A stretch of DNA of 19,847 bases from a candidate division TM6 bacterium UASB124. GTDB taxonomy: Bacteria > Dependentiae > Babeliae > Babeliales > RVW-14. Below are positions 6,905-15,351 of the stretch, piece after piece. A program made the position numbers and the translations under genes. Numbering within the stretch: the stretch's first letter is position 1; each line of letters begins with the position of its first letter. The stretch is from the NCBI GenBank assembly GCA_001468855.1, contig LDIV01000003.1:96174-116020 (forward strand), in the 5' to 3' direction. The notes under the pieces are model-generated. The model saw only the letters and a list, made by a program, of their open reading frames with translations. It was not told the origin of the DNA and ran no database searches.

Positions 6905-7360
6905 GTGTTAGGCTTTGTTATGAATAACATCAAAAAAATAGTTTTTTCCCTTATAAGCTTAACTATGGTTAGTGTTTTGGGACATAGGCTGTTCTGTTAT
7001 TTTTTTAATAACACTAACCAATTACCAATGCAGCTGATAGGGCAATCACAGGCAGCAATTGGAAGATATGATTTTGGACGGATGTTATCTTTAATTGAGC
7101 AATCACGAGAGCTGAAAGCTGCTTTCTATGAACAGTACCAGGGTTTTCCATCTAAGAAAAAGATAATTGATGTTAAGTATGCACGTGAACTATTATCTGA
7201 ACTTTATCGAGAGAAAGTTCGTATTGAACGATATATTCAAGCCGTGAAAATTCAGTTTAAGGGGCAGCTTACACCTAAAAAAGCACGTACTCTTTTGTAC
7301 TATCAAAAGGTTATTTACAAATGCATTGATGATGTGGAGTTTGTCCTTCGCCAAGCCTAA
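6905..7360 (+). CDS. Small membrane-anchored helical protein of unknown function
   Basis: No family recognised. I place the start at the GTG at 6905 because an AGGAG site (6895-6899) lies 5 bases upstream. The in-frame ATG at 6878 has no such site, and an internal ATG at 6920 is too far from it. This gives 151 residues. An N-terminal hydrophobic segment (KIVFSLISLTMVSVLG) acts as an anchor or signal peptide. The rest is charged and strongly helical, with heptad-like stretches (RMLSLIEQSRELKAAFYEQY, ELLSELYREKVRIERYIQAVKI) and a basic patch near LTPKKARTLLYYQKV, so a helical bundle or coiled coil in the periplasm is likely. It is followed 109 bases later by the protease-like gene in the same direction, possibly one operon. 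Confidence 0.65.
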   Translation: MLGFVMNNIKKIVFSLISLTMVSVLGHRLFCYFFNNTNQLPMQLIGQSQAAIGRYDFGRMLSLIEQSRELKAAFYEQYQGFPSKKKIIDVKYARELLSELYREKVRIERYIQAVKIQFKGQLTPKKARTLLYYQKVIYKCIDDVEFVLRQA

Positions 7361-7469
7361 AAAGCCTATTTTTGCTTGTTTTGACCACAAAATTGCTATT
7401 CAATTACAATGTGTTAATATTTGCCATGTGCCTTGGGAGATAAAAATACACTTTGAAAGGGTGGTTGGC

Positions 7470-8708
7470 GTGAACTTTTTAAAGATTTTTTTCTTTCTGA
7501 TCATTGTACTTATAGGGATGCTGGTTGGTGATATATGGCCGGCTTGCAGAGAATATACGTGTAATCAAAAGCAAGAATTAGTATCTGAACAACCGTATAA
7601 AAAACAAAAAACAAAAGAGCTTGAGGGCCAAACTGTTGACGAGTTGTATGTGACGCCTCAAGAATTCTTTGATAATAAAAAATTTACATCGGCTTTGAAG
7701 TTTATTGCTGATCATAAAGAATTAAAGAGAGTGATTATTCTTCCTGCGTTTCCCGTTTATGGTAAAGAAGATGCTTGGGAGCATTTTTTTACTGAGGGCG
7801 ATGAACGAGCTTGTTATTCGCCTGAAAAGGTAAGTTCATTTACATATGATTGGTATAAAGGTTTGGCCAGTGGATGGTTGGATAAATTTAATGAGCTCTG
7901 TAAACAGGTTGATTCTCATTCAAAAATAAACGTTGCACTATTTATGCCACAAACAAATAGTGAAAATGCCGTTGCAAAGATCAAGTCAATGTCGTTTGGG
8001 AGACAACTGATTTGGGATATTTTCGATTATTCGCCTATGCATATGGTTTGGCTCAACGGTAATAAGCCTATTTATATTTTCGAAAATCCATCGATATTTC
8101 AGGCTAATACATGGGAGTGTGGGTACTATGCTGCTTTTAATGCATGTATTGTTTATAACCTTATACAAAGAACGTATGAAAAATTTCCATATTGTTTATA
8201 TCGCTTGAACATGAAACGGCCGGTAGACTTTGAAAAATTTTATCAGGTATTATTTCTTCGATATCCTACAATTAGTTCTATGCATAAACAGCAACAAAGA
8301 TTACATATTAATGATGGAATAAAGCTTTTGGACGTTGTCTTTGGACGGAAAATAGAGGAGGTGCCAAATGTATTATTGGTTGTGCAAACGAAGGGCTCAA
8401 AATTTTATAATTTTGGGCATGGCTGCCGATATGGCATCATGAAAAAAGATTTTGCTCCAAACAAACCGCTCGTAGTTATTTTTAAAGCTTTTGCCCATTG
8501 GAATTGTTTTGTTTTTACTGAATCGGCTATATTTATACTTGATTCAAGTAGTGCGTGCCAATATGCACAGCCACAAGTTATAACAAATCTTTATAATTAT
8601 TTGATTGCTAAGACAAAAACTATATTTGCGACTGAAGACGCTGCAAAAGGAACGGAAGACGCTCTTTATTATTGTGATATACGAGATTTGCATATCGATA
8701 ACCATTAA
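7470..8708 (+). CDS. Membrane-anchored or secreted protein with a papain-order Cys-His-Asp protease-like domain
   Basis: I choose the GTG at 7470 (412 aa): a GAAAGG site (7455-7460) precedes it and the protein then begins with a hydrophobic export segment (FLKIFFFLIIVLIGMLVG). A Lys-rich linker follows. The C-terminal half carries a possible protease triad in the order Cys-His-Asp: Q211 and C217 in FQANTWECGYYAAFNA (a Q-x5-C spacing as in papain), H343 in KAFAHWNCFVF and D358 in IFILDSSS. The HW and L-D-S elements also recall Ulp1/C48 deubiquitinase-like enzymes, but there the Cys comes last; here the order is permuted. No full family match is recognised. A secreted cysteine peptidase or ubiquitin-like protease acting in the host is a reasonable hypothesis, not a demonstrated function. 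The middle region, with KRVIILPAFPVYG, is unassigned. Confidence 0.6.
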   Translation: MNFLKIFFFLIIVLIGMLVGDIWPACREYTCNQKQELVSEQPYKKQKTKELEGQTVDELYVTPQEFFDNKKFTSALKFIADHKELKRVIILPAFPVYGKEDAWEHFFTEGDERACYSPEKVSSFTYDWYKGLASGWLDKFNELCKQVDSHSKINVALFMPQTNSENAVAKIKSMSFGRQLIWDIFDYSPMHMVWLNGNKPIYIFENPSIFQANTWECGYYAAFNACIVYNLIQRTYEKFPYCLYRLNMKRPVDFEKFYQVLFLRYPTISSMHKQQQRLHINDGIKLLDVVFGRKIEEVPNVLLVVQTKGSKFYNFGHGCRYGIMKKDFAPNKPLVVIFKAFAHWNCFVFTESAIFILDSSSACQYAQPQVITNLYNYLIAKTKTIFATEDAAKGTEDALYYCDIRDLHIDNH

Positions 8709-8885
8709 ACTTCAAAATTTTCAAAGTAATAATGTTCTTTTATTATATGGAAAAAGGCATAAAGAGTAATATTAAATTTTTTCTGTGCAACAGACAGTTT
8801 TAATTTGTAAAATCATTGACTTCTTAGGTTTGATTTTTCTATTATAAAAGTAAAGTTGAAGCCATCTTAATAATAAGGAGTTATT

Positions 8886-9410
8886 ATGAGAATGTTATTA
8901 TGCATGAGGACATGTTGTGTGGCCAGTTTCTTTTTGATGGCGATGTTTATGTTATCAGCACAAGATGTTTTATCAAATCAGTATTTCCAACAACCATTAA
9001 CATTTAACGCAGCATGGGAAAGGCCAACTACTAACTTTGGTACTTATACTGCATGGGCACAAAATTGGGCGGTTATTTTTACTACATTAGGAAGTCGTGC
9101 CGTTATTGTAGGATTCTCACCGGAAATGAATGATACGGCAAATACAATAAAACTTACAATCAAACCGCCATTACGGATCCAAGAGTATATTGTTTTATTG
9201 AAGCACGTCAGTGGAGCAGGCTCGACCGGACGTAGCAGAGTTATTATTACATGGGGTACTTACGATACAACAACTGCTGGTATGAAAAAGAAACTCGGTA
9301 GTAAGGAATGTGATCAATATCCCAGTTCTATGATCAGATATGTTGGCTTTGGTGGTGGTTCACCGTTGAGTCCTACAAAGATTATGATTAAAAATAATGA
9401 TGCACAGTGA
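8886..9410 (+). CDS. Secreted protein of unknown function (174 aa)
   Basis: The N-terminus is a clear signal peptide (basic MRM, hydrophobic CVASFFLMAMFMLSAQ, likely cleavage near residues 25-30). The mature part looks beta-rich: TYTAWAQNWAVIFTTLGSRAV, then KLTIKPPLRIQEYIVLLKHV, then RSRVIITWGTY and a Gly/Ser-rich end. It may be a small beta-sandwich or barrel-like surface protein; no family is recognised and no catalytic motif seen. The start is firmly set by AAGGAG 6 bases before the ATG. The gene ends with TGA. A perfect palindromic terminator (9449-9474) follows, so it is probably transcribed alone. Confidence 0.75.
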   Translation: MRMLLCMRTCCVASFFLMAMFMLSAQDVLSNQYFQQPLTFNAAWERPTTNFGTYTAWAQNWAVIFTTLGSRAVIVGFSPEMNDTANTIKLTIKPPLRIQEYIVLLKHVSGAGSTGRSRVIITWGTYDTTTAGMKKKLGSKECDQYPSSMIRYVGFGGGSPLSPTKIMIKNNDAQ

Positions 9411-9448
9411 TCGTACAAATTTATAAAGTACAAGTTTTAGATAGAAGC

Positions 9449-9474
9449 AGGCTGAGCTTAGCTAAGCTCAGCCT
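9449..9474 (+). terminator. Intrinsic terminator after the 8886-9410 gene
   Basis: AGGCTGAGCTTAG (9449-9461) is directly followed by its exact complement (9462-9474), giving a hairpin with a small central loop. A TTTTG stretch follows a few bases later, 39 bases after the upstream stop codon. Good but not perfect terminator form. Confidence 0.65.
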
Positions 9475-9495
9475 AACTGATTTTGTAGATACTCA

Positions 9496-9504
9496 TGTTA
9501 TAAT
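9496..9504 (+). promoter_or_regulatory. Extended -10 promoter of the AAA_28-type gene
   Basis: TGTTATAAT at 9496-9504 is TGn plus a perfect TATAAT. The -35 region 17 bases upstream (9476-9481) is weak, as is usual for extended -10 promoters. Predicted transcription start is about 9511, only some 20 bases before the start codon at 9531. Confidence 0.55.
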
Positions 9505-9530
9505 ACATCATGTAAACAAGGAGTATTTGT

Positions 9531-10274
9531 ATGTATAACAGGTATCAATGGAGTGCCGTAGGGATAACAAAAATTATCTTAATAAATTTGTTTTGTTGCG
9601 GCCTTCAAGCAATAGAGCAAGCGCCACAGGCTCTTACGACAAGTAAGTGTTGTTCTTCTAAAGGTATTTCGAATCTTAAGTTTGTTCTTACAGGAGGTCC
9701 CGGTGTTGGTAAAACGTCAGTAGGCAATGCCCTCAAACAGCGTGGCTTTATGGTTGCTAAAGAGGCATTTAGTGACCTCTTTGAGGATTATGTTCTAAGG
9801 GAACAGACTAAGGGCTTATCGCAAAAAGATTCAGAAAATAATTTTTGGAAATTTATTATAACTGAATCGGTTGCATTTCGCCGTGTGCTCATGTGCCGGC
9901 AGCTTGAGCTTGAAGAGGCTGCTGAAAAGTTACATGGTATTATGTTTGTAGATCGAGGGACTCCGGATATTGTCGCCTTTGGCGATGTTTTTGGGATATA
10001 TATGACGCCTGAATTTCGATTATTGGCCGAATCGCATGAATATAATAAATATGTTTTTTTCTTAGAACCATTGCCCAAAGAATTATACCAACAAACGCAT
10101 GTGAGACATGAATCGTATGAAGAATCTGTGAAGATGCATAATACATTTAAAGATCTTTATAGAAAATTTGGATATACCGTCGTTGAGGTTCCTTTTGATA
10201 CCATTGCCAATCGGGTTAGTTTTATTCTTAATCATGTTAATGCCATTTGTCCTGGATATATGACGGTTAATTAG
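9531..10274 (+). CDS. AAA_28/Ttd14-like P-loop NTPase with an N-terminal signal peptide
   Basis: Walker A is GGPGVGKT (residues 55-62), in FVLTGGPGVGKTS. A DRGTPDIVAF segment (141-150) matches the Walker B/DRG region of the AAA_28 (NadR/Ttd14-like) group. A later VRHESYEESVKMH...LYRKFGYTVVEVP block is the usual C-terminal R-x-E...GY-x-V-x-x-VP pattern. Members bind ATP or GTP; the substrate is unknown. The odd point is the first 27 residues, a basic then hydrophobic stretch (KIILINLFCCGLQA) that looks like a signal peptide or anchor. AAGGAG 7 bases before the ATG makes this start hard to dispute. P-loop kinases normally act in the cytoplasm, so this one may be exported to the periplasm or the host, or held at the membrane. 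The gene stands alone between two hairpins. Confidence 0.8.
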   Translation: MYNRYQWSAVGITKIILINLFCCGLQAIEQAPQALTTSKCCSSKGISNLKFVLTGGPGVGKTSVGNALKQRGFMVAKEAFSDLFEDYVLREQTKGLSQKDSENNFWKFIITESVAFRRVLMCRQLELEEAAEKLHGIMFVDRGTPDIVAFGDVFGIYMTPEFRLLAESHEYNKYVFFLEPLPKELYQQTHVRHESYEESVKMHNTFKDLYRKFGYTVVEVPFDTIANRVSFILNHVNAICPGYMTVN

Positions 10275-10348
10275 GAGTTGGCAATGGAAACCTGGTTTAA
10301 TTGGTTCCTTTGTTTACTTATTTATTAAAAATAATATTTTGCCAGAAA

Positions 10349-10387
10349 TTAAAGAGAGGGCCCGAAACATCCGGGCCCTCTCTTTAA
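10349..10387. terminator. Bidirectional terminator between the AAA_28-type gene and lon
   Basis: TTAAAGAGAGGGCCCG (10349-10364) pairs exactly with 10372-10387 around a 7-base loop. The A-run on one arm and T-run on the other give a U-tract in either direction. It lies between two convergent genes: 75 bases after the stop of the plus-strand gene and 14 bases after the lon stop on the minus strand. Confidence 0.85.
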
Positions 10388-10400
10388 CCTTTTAGGTAAT

Positions 10401-12752
10401 TTATGCATGTGGCATTAATACGTGCTGTAAAACCTCTTGAACATTTTCAACCAATAAAATCTTAAGTCCATCAAACAGCTTATCAAGTCCAACCAGATCA
10501 CGTTGATTTGACTTAGGGATGATAATGTTTTTAAGCCCATGTTGTTTAGCAGCCAAGATTTTTTCTTTTAATCCTCCGATAGGTAGCACTTCACCTTGCA
10601 GATTCAATTCACCGGTCATTGCAAAGTCTCCGCAAATAGCCCGATGGGTATATGCAGAAAGTATTGATGAAAGAAGAGTTATTCCGGCAGAAGGGCCATC
10701 TTTGGGAATTGCTCCTGCTGGAAGGTGAATATGCAAGTCGTACTCATTAAATCTCTTAGGATCTATTCCAAACACATCAGCATGTGCTTTTGCATATGTC
10801 ATAGCAGCTTGAGCTGATTCTTTCATGACATCGCCCAGTTGTCCGGTCATAATGAGTTTTCCGTTTCCTGGCATTAAGACGGCTTCTACTTGCAGTACAT
10901 CGCCGCCATATGGTGTCCATGCCAATCCATTAGTGACACCGATTTTATTGCCATGAGAGATAAATTCATCATGCACTTTAGATGGACCTAAATATTCTTG
11001 TATGTTTTCTTTAGTAAACGTAACATTCTTTTTTGTTTCTACTAATGCTCTGGCATATTTGGCACAGAGTTTTTGGACATAACGTTCAAGTTCACGAACA
11101 CCGGCTTCACGTGTGTAATCAGAAATAAGTGTATCAAGAATAATGCGATCAATGTGTATCCCCTTACCATCAAGCCCTGCATTTTTAATGGCTTTGGAGA
11201 CAAGGTGTCGTTGCGCTATTTCAATTTTTTCTTCATGGGTATATCCTGAAAGCTGAATGATTTCCATGCGGTCACGTAATGGGCCTGGAATTGAACTTAA
11301 ATCATTTGCTGTTGCAATGAACATGACCTTAGATAGGTCATAGTGCACTCCTATGTAATTGTCATAAAATGAATGATTTTGTTCCGGATCCAAAATCTCG
11401 AGTAATGCCGATGATGGATCACCGCGGTTGGACATACCAATTTTATCAATTTCATCAATAACAATGACCGGGTTATTGCTTCCTGCTTTACGAATGGCTT
11501 GAATAAAGCGACCGGGCATAGCTCCAACGTATGTGCGGCGATGGCCTCGAATTTCAGATTCATCATATACCCCGCCTAATGAAATTCTGAAGTAGTTACG
11601 GTTAAGACACGTAGCTATTGAGTGGCCTAACGATGTTTTTCCAACCCCTGGAGGACCAAAGAAACATAAGATTGGTGTATGGCTGTCCTGTTTTAAAAAG
11701 CGAACTGATAAAAAGTCTAAAATACGATCTTTAATATCATCAAGTCCATAGTGATTGGCGTTTAAAACAGACTTTGCATGATCGATATTATTATTATCTT
11801 TGGTATGTATGCCCCATGGCATGCATAACAACCATTCAAGATAGTTGCGTATAACGGTTGCTTCCATGGAGTCCGGTGGAGTTTTTTCAAGGCGTCGCAG
11901 TTGTCGTTGACCTTCAATGCGAGCCTCTTGTGTTAAATCAAGTGTTGCCAATTTTTGTTTAAGGTCATCAAGTTCTACGTCACCCTCTTCCCCTAGCTCC
12001 TTTTGAATAGCTTTTAATTGTTCTCGCAAATAATATTCACGTTGTGATTTATTAATGGAATCACGCGTGTTGGTACGAATGCGTTCTTGGACTGAATTCA
12101 TTTCACATTCACTTTGTACCAGTTCGATAATGCCTTCAAAGAGCTGAGAAAGATTTTCTTTTTCAAGTAACACTTGAGCTTGGGGAACGGAAAGGTTTAA
12201 ATGCGATAGGACAAAATCTGCTATGCGTTCTGGATCGTGAATTTGGGCAAGGATTGCTTGAAAGTCCGGACTGAACATACGGCCTGTACCGGCAAGACGC
12301 TCGACCAATGAAAATAAATTTTTGAGGTGCAAGTCCAATTGCATTGAATCGCACACTTTTGCTTTTTCAGGATCAATTGGTGTTATGCGTGCTTGCAACA
12401 GCTCTTGATCCGATATGACCTCTTCTATCTGCGCTTTGCATAACCCTTGAGCAAGTACTTTGATGCCACCTTCAGGTAAGTGCATGATGCGCATAATATT
12501 ACCTACGGTACCCATTTTATAGAGGTCCTGGATCCCTATAGGTCCTTGATACTCAGCTTGTTGGCGAGCAGCAAGCAAGAGTATTTTTTTATGTCCCTGC
12601 AACGATTGTTCTACCCCCTTAATGATTTTTTCATCAAGAATTAATAGTGGAACGACCATATGCGGAAAAACAACAACGTCAATAGTTGGTATAATTGGGA
12701 GCATCAATGGAATGTCGTTGTCTTGTATATAGTTATTATTTTGGTTTGTCAT
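10401..12752 (-). CDS. lon: ATP-dependent Lon protease
   Basis: Lon is a cytoplasmic AAA+ serine protease that degrades damaged and regulatory proteins. With the ATG at 12752 it has 783 residues, close to E. coli Lon (784). The N-terminal substrate domain opens with LMLPIIPTIDVVVFPHMVVPL. The AAA+ module has Walker A GPPGVGKT (366-373), Walker B VIVIDEIDK and sensor ATAND. The protease domain has the catalytic Ser in KDGPSAG (S688) and Lys in GGLKEK (K731), 43 residues apart as in E. coli. An upstream in-frame GTG at 12809 would add 19 residues, but the candidate promoter would start transcription almost on it. The 12752 ATG has a GGAAGGGTG site and gives the normal family N-terminus. It is transcribed alone, divergent from lolD. 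No CIRCE-type heat-shock element is seen upstream. Confidence 0.97.
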   Translation of the reverse strand: MTNQNNNYIQDNDIPLMLPIIPTIDVVVFPHMVVPLLILDEKIIKGVEQSLQGHKKILLLAARQQAEYQGPIGIQDLYKMGTVGNIMRIMHLPEGGIKVLAQGLCKAQIEEVISDQELLQARITPIDPEKAKVCDSMQLDLHLKNLFSLVERLAGTGRMFSPDFQAILAQIHDPERIADFVLSHLNLSVPQAQVLLEKENLSQLFEGIIELVQSECEMNSVQERIRTNTRDSINKSQREYYLREQLKAIQKELGEEGDVELDDLKQKLATLDLTQEARIEGQRQLRRLEKTPPDSMEATVIRNYLEWLLCMPWGIHTKDNNNIDHAKSVLNANHYGLDDIKDRILDFLSVRFLKQDSHTPILCFFGPPGVGKTSLGHSIATCLNRNYFRISLGGVYDESEIRGHRRTYVGAMPGRFIQAIRKAGSNNPVIVIDEIDKIGMSNRGDPSSALLEILDPEQNHSFYDNYIGVHYDLSKVMFIATANDLSSIPGPLRDRMEIIQLSGYTHEEKIEIAQRHLVSKAIKNAGLDGKGIHIDRIILDTLISDYTREAGVRELERYVQKLCAKYARALVETKKNVTFTKENIQEYLGPSKVHDEFISHGNKIGVTNGLAWTPYGGDVLQVEAVLMPGNGKLIMTGQLGDVMKESAQAAMTYAKAHADVFGIDPKRFNEYDLHIHLPAGAIPKDGPSAGITLLSSILSAYTHRAICGDFAMTGELNLQGEVLPIGGLKEKILAAKQHGLKNIIIPKSNQRDLVGLDKLFDGLKILLVENVQEVLQHVLMPHA

Positions 12753-12827
12753 GATATTCACCCTTCCCCAAGTTTGCATAGGTACGTTGGCCGTTAATTG
12801 TCTTGGCACCTATGATTTCCTACTACA

Positions 12828-12857
12828 ATATTAAATGATGTTTATCGTCTAATGCAA
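12828..12857 (-). promoter_or_regulatory. Candidate promoter of lon
   Basis: Minus-strand TTGCAT (12852-12857), an 18-base spacer and TAATAT (12828-12833). Predicted transcription start is near 12821, about 70 bases before the preferred start codon. It lies back to back with the lolD promoter. Confidence 0.4.
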
Positions 12858-12860
12858 GAT

Positions 12861-12890
12861 TTGTAATCTTATGCCGTTTTAGCGTATAAT
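12861..12890 (+). promoter_or_regulatory. Promoter of lolD
   Basis: TTGTAA (12861-12866), an 18-base spacer and a perfect TATAAT (12885-12890). The -35 boxes of the lolD and lon promoters are only 3 bases apart on opposite strands, so a regulator bound here could affect both. The lolD leader would be about 95 bases. Confidence 0.55.
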
Positions 12891-12993
12891 CGCCCTAATT
12901 CCCCCGTTCATTGTCCGGTGCCATGTGGTGTATGAGATACTAAGAGGTGCCAGGCTAAGATGGATAAAATTTTTTGATAAGGTGAGGTGCTTG

Positions 12994-13689
12994 ATGACAC
13001 ACGATAAAAAAAATTCGTTGACGCTCAAAGCTGTTTATAAAAGTTATGAACAGGGGGGTAAACAATTGCATGTCTTGCAGGGGATTGATGCAACATTTAT
13101 ACAGGGCAAGTCGTATGCGATTACGGGCGTTTCAGGAAGTGGCAAGTCAACGTTAATGCATATTCTTGGTGGGCTTGATGAGCCAACGCAAGGTGCTGTG
13201 TTTTTTAATGACAAAGATATTGCTCATTTTCGGTTGTCTCATAAAGATTTTTTTCATAATCGACATATAGGCTTTGTCTTCCAGTTTCATTATCTGATTA
13301 AAGAACTTTCGGTTCGTGAAAATATTATGTTGATGGGGTTGATTAATGGTGACAAGCGTAAGCTTTGTATTAATAGAGCAGACCATCTGCTTGCAATGGT
13401 TGGTCTAGCTGATAAAGGTGACGAATATCCTACAAAGCTTTCCGGAGGAGAGCAACAGCGTGTTTCTATTGCACGAGCATTATTTAATAGACCGGCCTTT
13501 TTGCTAGCCGATGAGCCAACCGGTAATTTGGATGCGGATAATGCTCAACAAATAGTTGACCTCTTTTTTGCAGCACAGCAAGAATGGGGTATGAGTATTG
13601 TTATATGTTCTCATGACGTAGCAGTATACAAGCGTATGGGGACTGTACATAGGCTGTTTAATGGGGTATTGGTTGAACAAAGTGCCTAA
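12994..13689 (+). CDS. lolD: LolD-type ABC transporter ATPase (lipoprotein release)
   Basis: LolD is the cytoplasmic ATPase of LolCDE, which releases lipoproteins from the inner membrane for transport to the outer membrane. The ABC motifs are complete: Walker [10 protein letters not shown] (45-53), Q-loop FVFQFHYL (Q97), signature LSGGEQQ (149-155), Walker [12 protein letters not shown] (170-180) and H-loop SHD (H207). The FQFHYL form of the Q-loop and the [12 protein letters not shown] segment favour LolD over MacB- or FtsE-type ATPases, but this subfamily call is by eye. I choose the ATG at 12994 (231 aa, normal LolD length) with GGTGAGG about 7 bases upstream. An upstream GTG at 12925 would add 23 residues without family support. 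No LolC/LolE permease gene is nearby; murJ follows 117 bases downstream in the same direction. Confidence 0.85.
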   Translation: MTHDKKNSLTLKAVYKSYEQGGKQLHVLQGIDATFIQGKSYAITGVSGSGKSTLMHILGGLDEPTQGAVFFNDKDIAHFRLSHKDFFHNRHIGFVFQFHYLIKELSVRENIMLMGLINGDKRKLCINRADHLLAMVGLADKGDEYPTKLSGGEQQRVSIARALFNRPAFLLADEPTGNLDADNAQQIVDLFFAAQQEWGMSIVICSHDVAVYKRMGTVHRLFNGVLVEQSA

Positions 13690-13806
13690 ATATCACGGCT
13701 AATTGGCTAAAAAGAGCGGTCTTTTGGCGGAAAAGTAAAAATAAGTTACACTAAAAAAAGTAAAAAATAGTGAATTATTATATTACATTTAAGGCTAAGA
13801 ATACGT

Positions 13807-15351
13807 ATGAGTCTTCATTTATCTAAAAAATCTATTCTCAAAAAAACAGCACAGGTAAGTATTTTAACCCTGATGAGTCGGCTTTTGGGTATTGTTCGTG
13901 AATTTTTAATGGTTCGGTTTCTTGGCGTCGGGGCTATTTCAGACGCATTTGTTGCTGCATTTAAGTTTCCTAATTTTTTCAGGCATATTTTTGCCGAAGG
14001 TGCATTGGGTGCTTCTTTTGTGCCGGCCATTGTTAAAACAGTTCGCGAGGGAAACAGAGAAGAAGCAAATGGATTGATGTCCATAGCCTTTATATTTTTT
14101 GAGGGGCTTGTGATTCTTTTATATGCCTTCGTGCTTTGGAAGCCCGAATGGGTTTTATTTGTTTTGGCCCCAGGGTTCAGTCTTGAGCAAACGGCATACG
14201 CGATTCCTTTTTTACGTATTCTTTTTTCATTTTTATTCTTTATTTCCAGCAGTGCTTTGCTTGCCGGTGCTTTGAATTCGGTGAATCATTTTTTTGTTCC
14301 GGCATTTGGTACGCCGTTATGGAATATTATTTATATTGCTACATTGCTTATTTGTTTAGCCTATAATCTTTCAGCAACATATTTATGTGTAGGTATAATT
14401 TTGGGAGCTTTTGCATTATTTGTGATGCATCTTATCGCGTTTTTTCGATTCAATTTTAGGTTCGGTGCGATAACGCCAGCCGCTAAAGCGATATTCAGGT
14501 CTGTTTTATCTAAGTTTTTACCGTGTCTTTTTGGTGTAAGCGTTGTTGAAATTAACCTTTTTGTAAGTACATCAATCGGATCTTGCCTCCCCAAAGGATC
14601 TATGACATTGCTGCATTATGGCAGTCGCTTTATGAATATTCCATTGGGTATGTTTGCAGTTGCGTTGTCAAGTGTTATGCTTCCGCATTTTTCGCGTTTG
14701 GTTTTATATGCTCCTCGCCGGCTTAATTTTTATCTTCTTGAGGTTGTCAAGTTTGTAACATGGATTATTTTGCCGACAGCCTTGTTTTTGATGTTGGTTT
14801 CTAACGAGCTATTTACAATGTTATTGGGTTCCAAGGGAACTCCAGAACAAATAGTGCAAGGGGGGTGGATATTGCTTTTTTATTGCACCGGTTTGCTTTT
14901 TTTGTGCACTAATAAGATTTTATTAAGTATGTTTTATGCCCTTAAAGATACTATAGCAACCACAATAGCGGCAGCTATTTGTGCATCGGTTAATATCACA
15001 CTGGACCTTATAAGTTTGAAATATTTCGGGGTATTGGGTATTGCGATGTCAAATACTATTTCATCTTTAGTTATGTCTGTTGTTGCTCTAACGTTTTTAT
15101 ATAAGCGGCATAACATTTTATTCTATTGGCGCTTGTACATTCGGTTTCTTGCGTGGTATGTGTTACAGGTAGGCATTGGATGCATTATCTTCTGGCTTGG
15201 CCTTATTGGTTTACAGAATATTTTTGGCAGTGCCATTTTGCATGGACTCGGTTTTTGGCTTGCGACAAGTATGCTTGCTGCCTTGATTATGATGCTTATG
15301 TTTGTAACGCGGAATATGTTTAGAATACGTATGTATTTTTTGAGAAAGTGA
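13807..15351 (+). CDS. murJ: Lipid II flippase MurJ
   Basis: MurJ moves lipid II across the inner membrane for peptidoglycan synthesis (MOP/MVF superfamily). The 514 residues form about 14 hydrophobic helices. The diagnostic N-terminal region is present: SRLLGIVREF, then ISDAFVAAFKFPNFFRHIFAEGALGASFVPA. Residues known to be essential in E. coli MurJ have counterparts R25, R31, D46 and R59, each offset by seven. Together with lolD it implies a Gram-negative envelope that still makes peptidoglycan precursors. The Shine-Dalgarno site is weak and distant (AAGG at 13791-13794). The TGA stop (15349-15351) directly abuts the stop of the minus-strand NlpC/P60 gene, leaving no room for a terminator between the two. 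Confidence 0.95.
   Translation: MSLHLSKKSILKKTAQVSILTLMSRLLGIVREFLMVRFLGVGAISDAFVAAFKFPNFFRHIFAEGALGASFVPAIVKTVREGNREEANGLMSIAFIFFEGLVILLYAFVLWKPEWVLFVLAPGFSLEQTAYAIPFLRILFSFLFFISSSALLAGALNSVNHFFVPAFGTPLWNIIYIATLLICLAYNLSATYLCVGIILGAFALFVMHLIAFFRFNFRFGAITPAAKAIFRSVLSKFLPCLFGVSVVEINLFVSTSIGSCLPKGSMTLLHYGSRFMNIPLGMFAVALSSVMLPHFSRLVLYAPRRLNFYLLEVVKFVTWIILPTALFLMLVSNELFTMLLGSKGTPEQIVQGGWILLFYCTGLLFLCTNKILLSMFYALKDTIATTIAAAICASVNITLDLISLKYFGVLGIAMSNTISSLVMSVVALTFLYKRHNILFYWRLYIRFLAWYVLQVGIGCIIFWLGLIGLQNIFGSAILHGLGFWLATSMLAALIMMLMFVTRNMFRIRMYFLRK

Noticed and set aside
7326..7469. Longer N-terminus for the protease-like protein starting at 7326
   Set aside because: It would overlap the upstream gene and place 48 residues before the export segment. 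The GTG at 7470 has a better ribosome binding site and puts the hydrophobic segment at the N-terminus.
8816..8848. Possible promoter TTGACT...TATAAA before the 8886 gene
   Set aside because: The spacer is 21 bases, too long for a normal sigma70 promoter. The gene must have a promoter nearby, but this pair is not good enough to annotate.
13749..13772. Inverted repeat CACTA/TAGTG before murJ
   Set aside because: The 5-base arms flank an A-rich spacer; this is expected by chance in AT-rich DNA.
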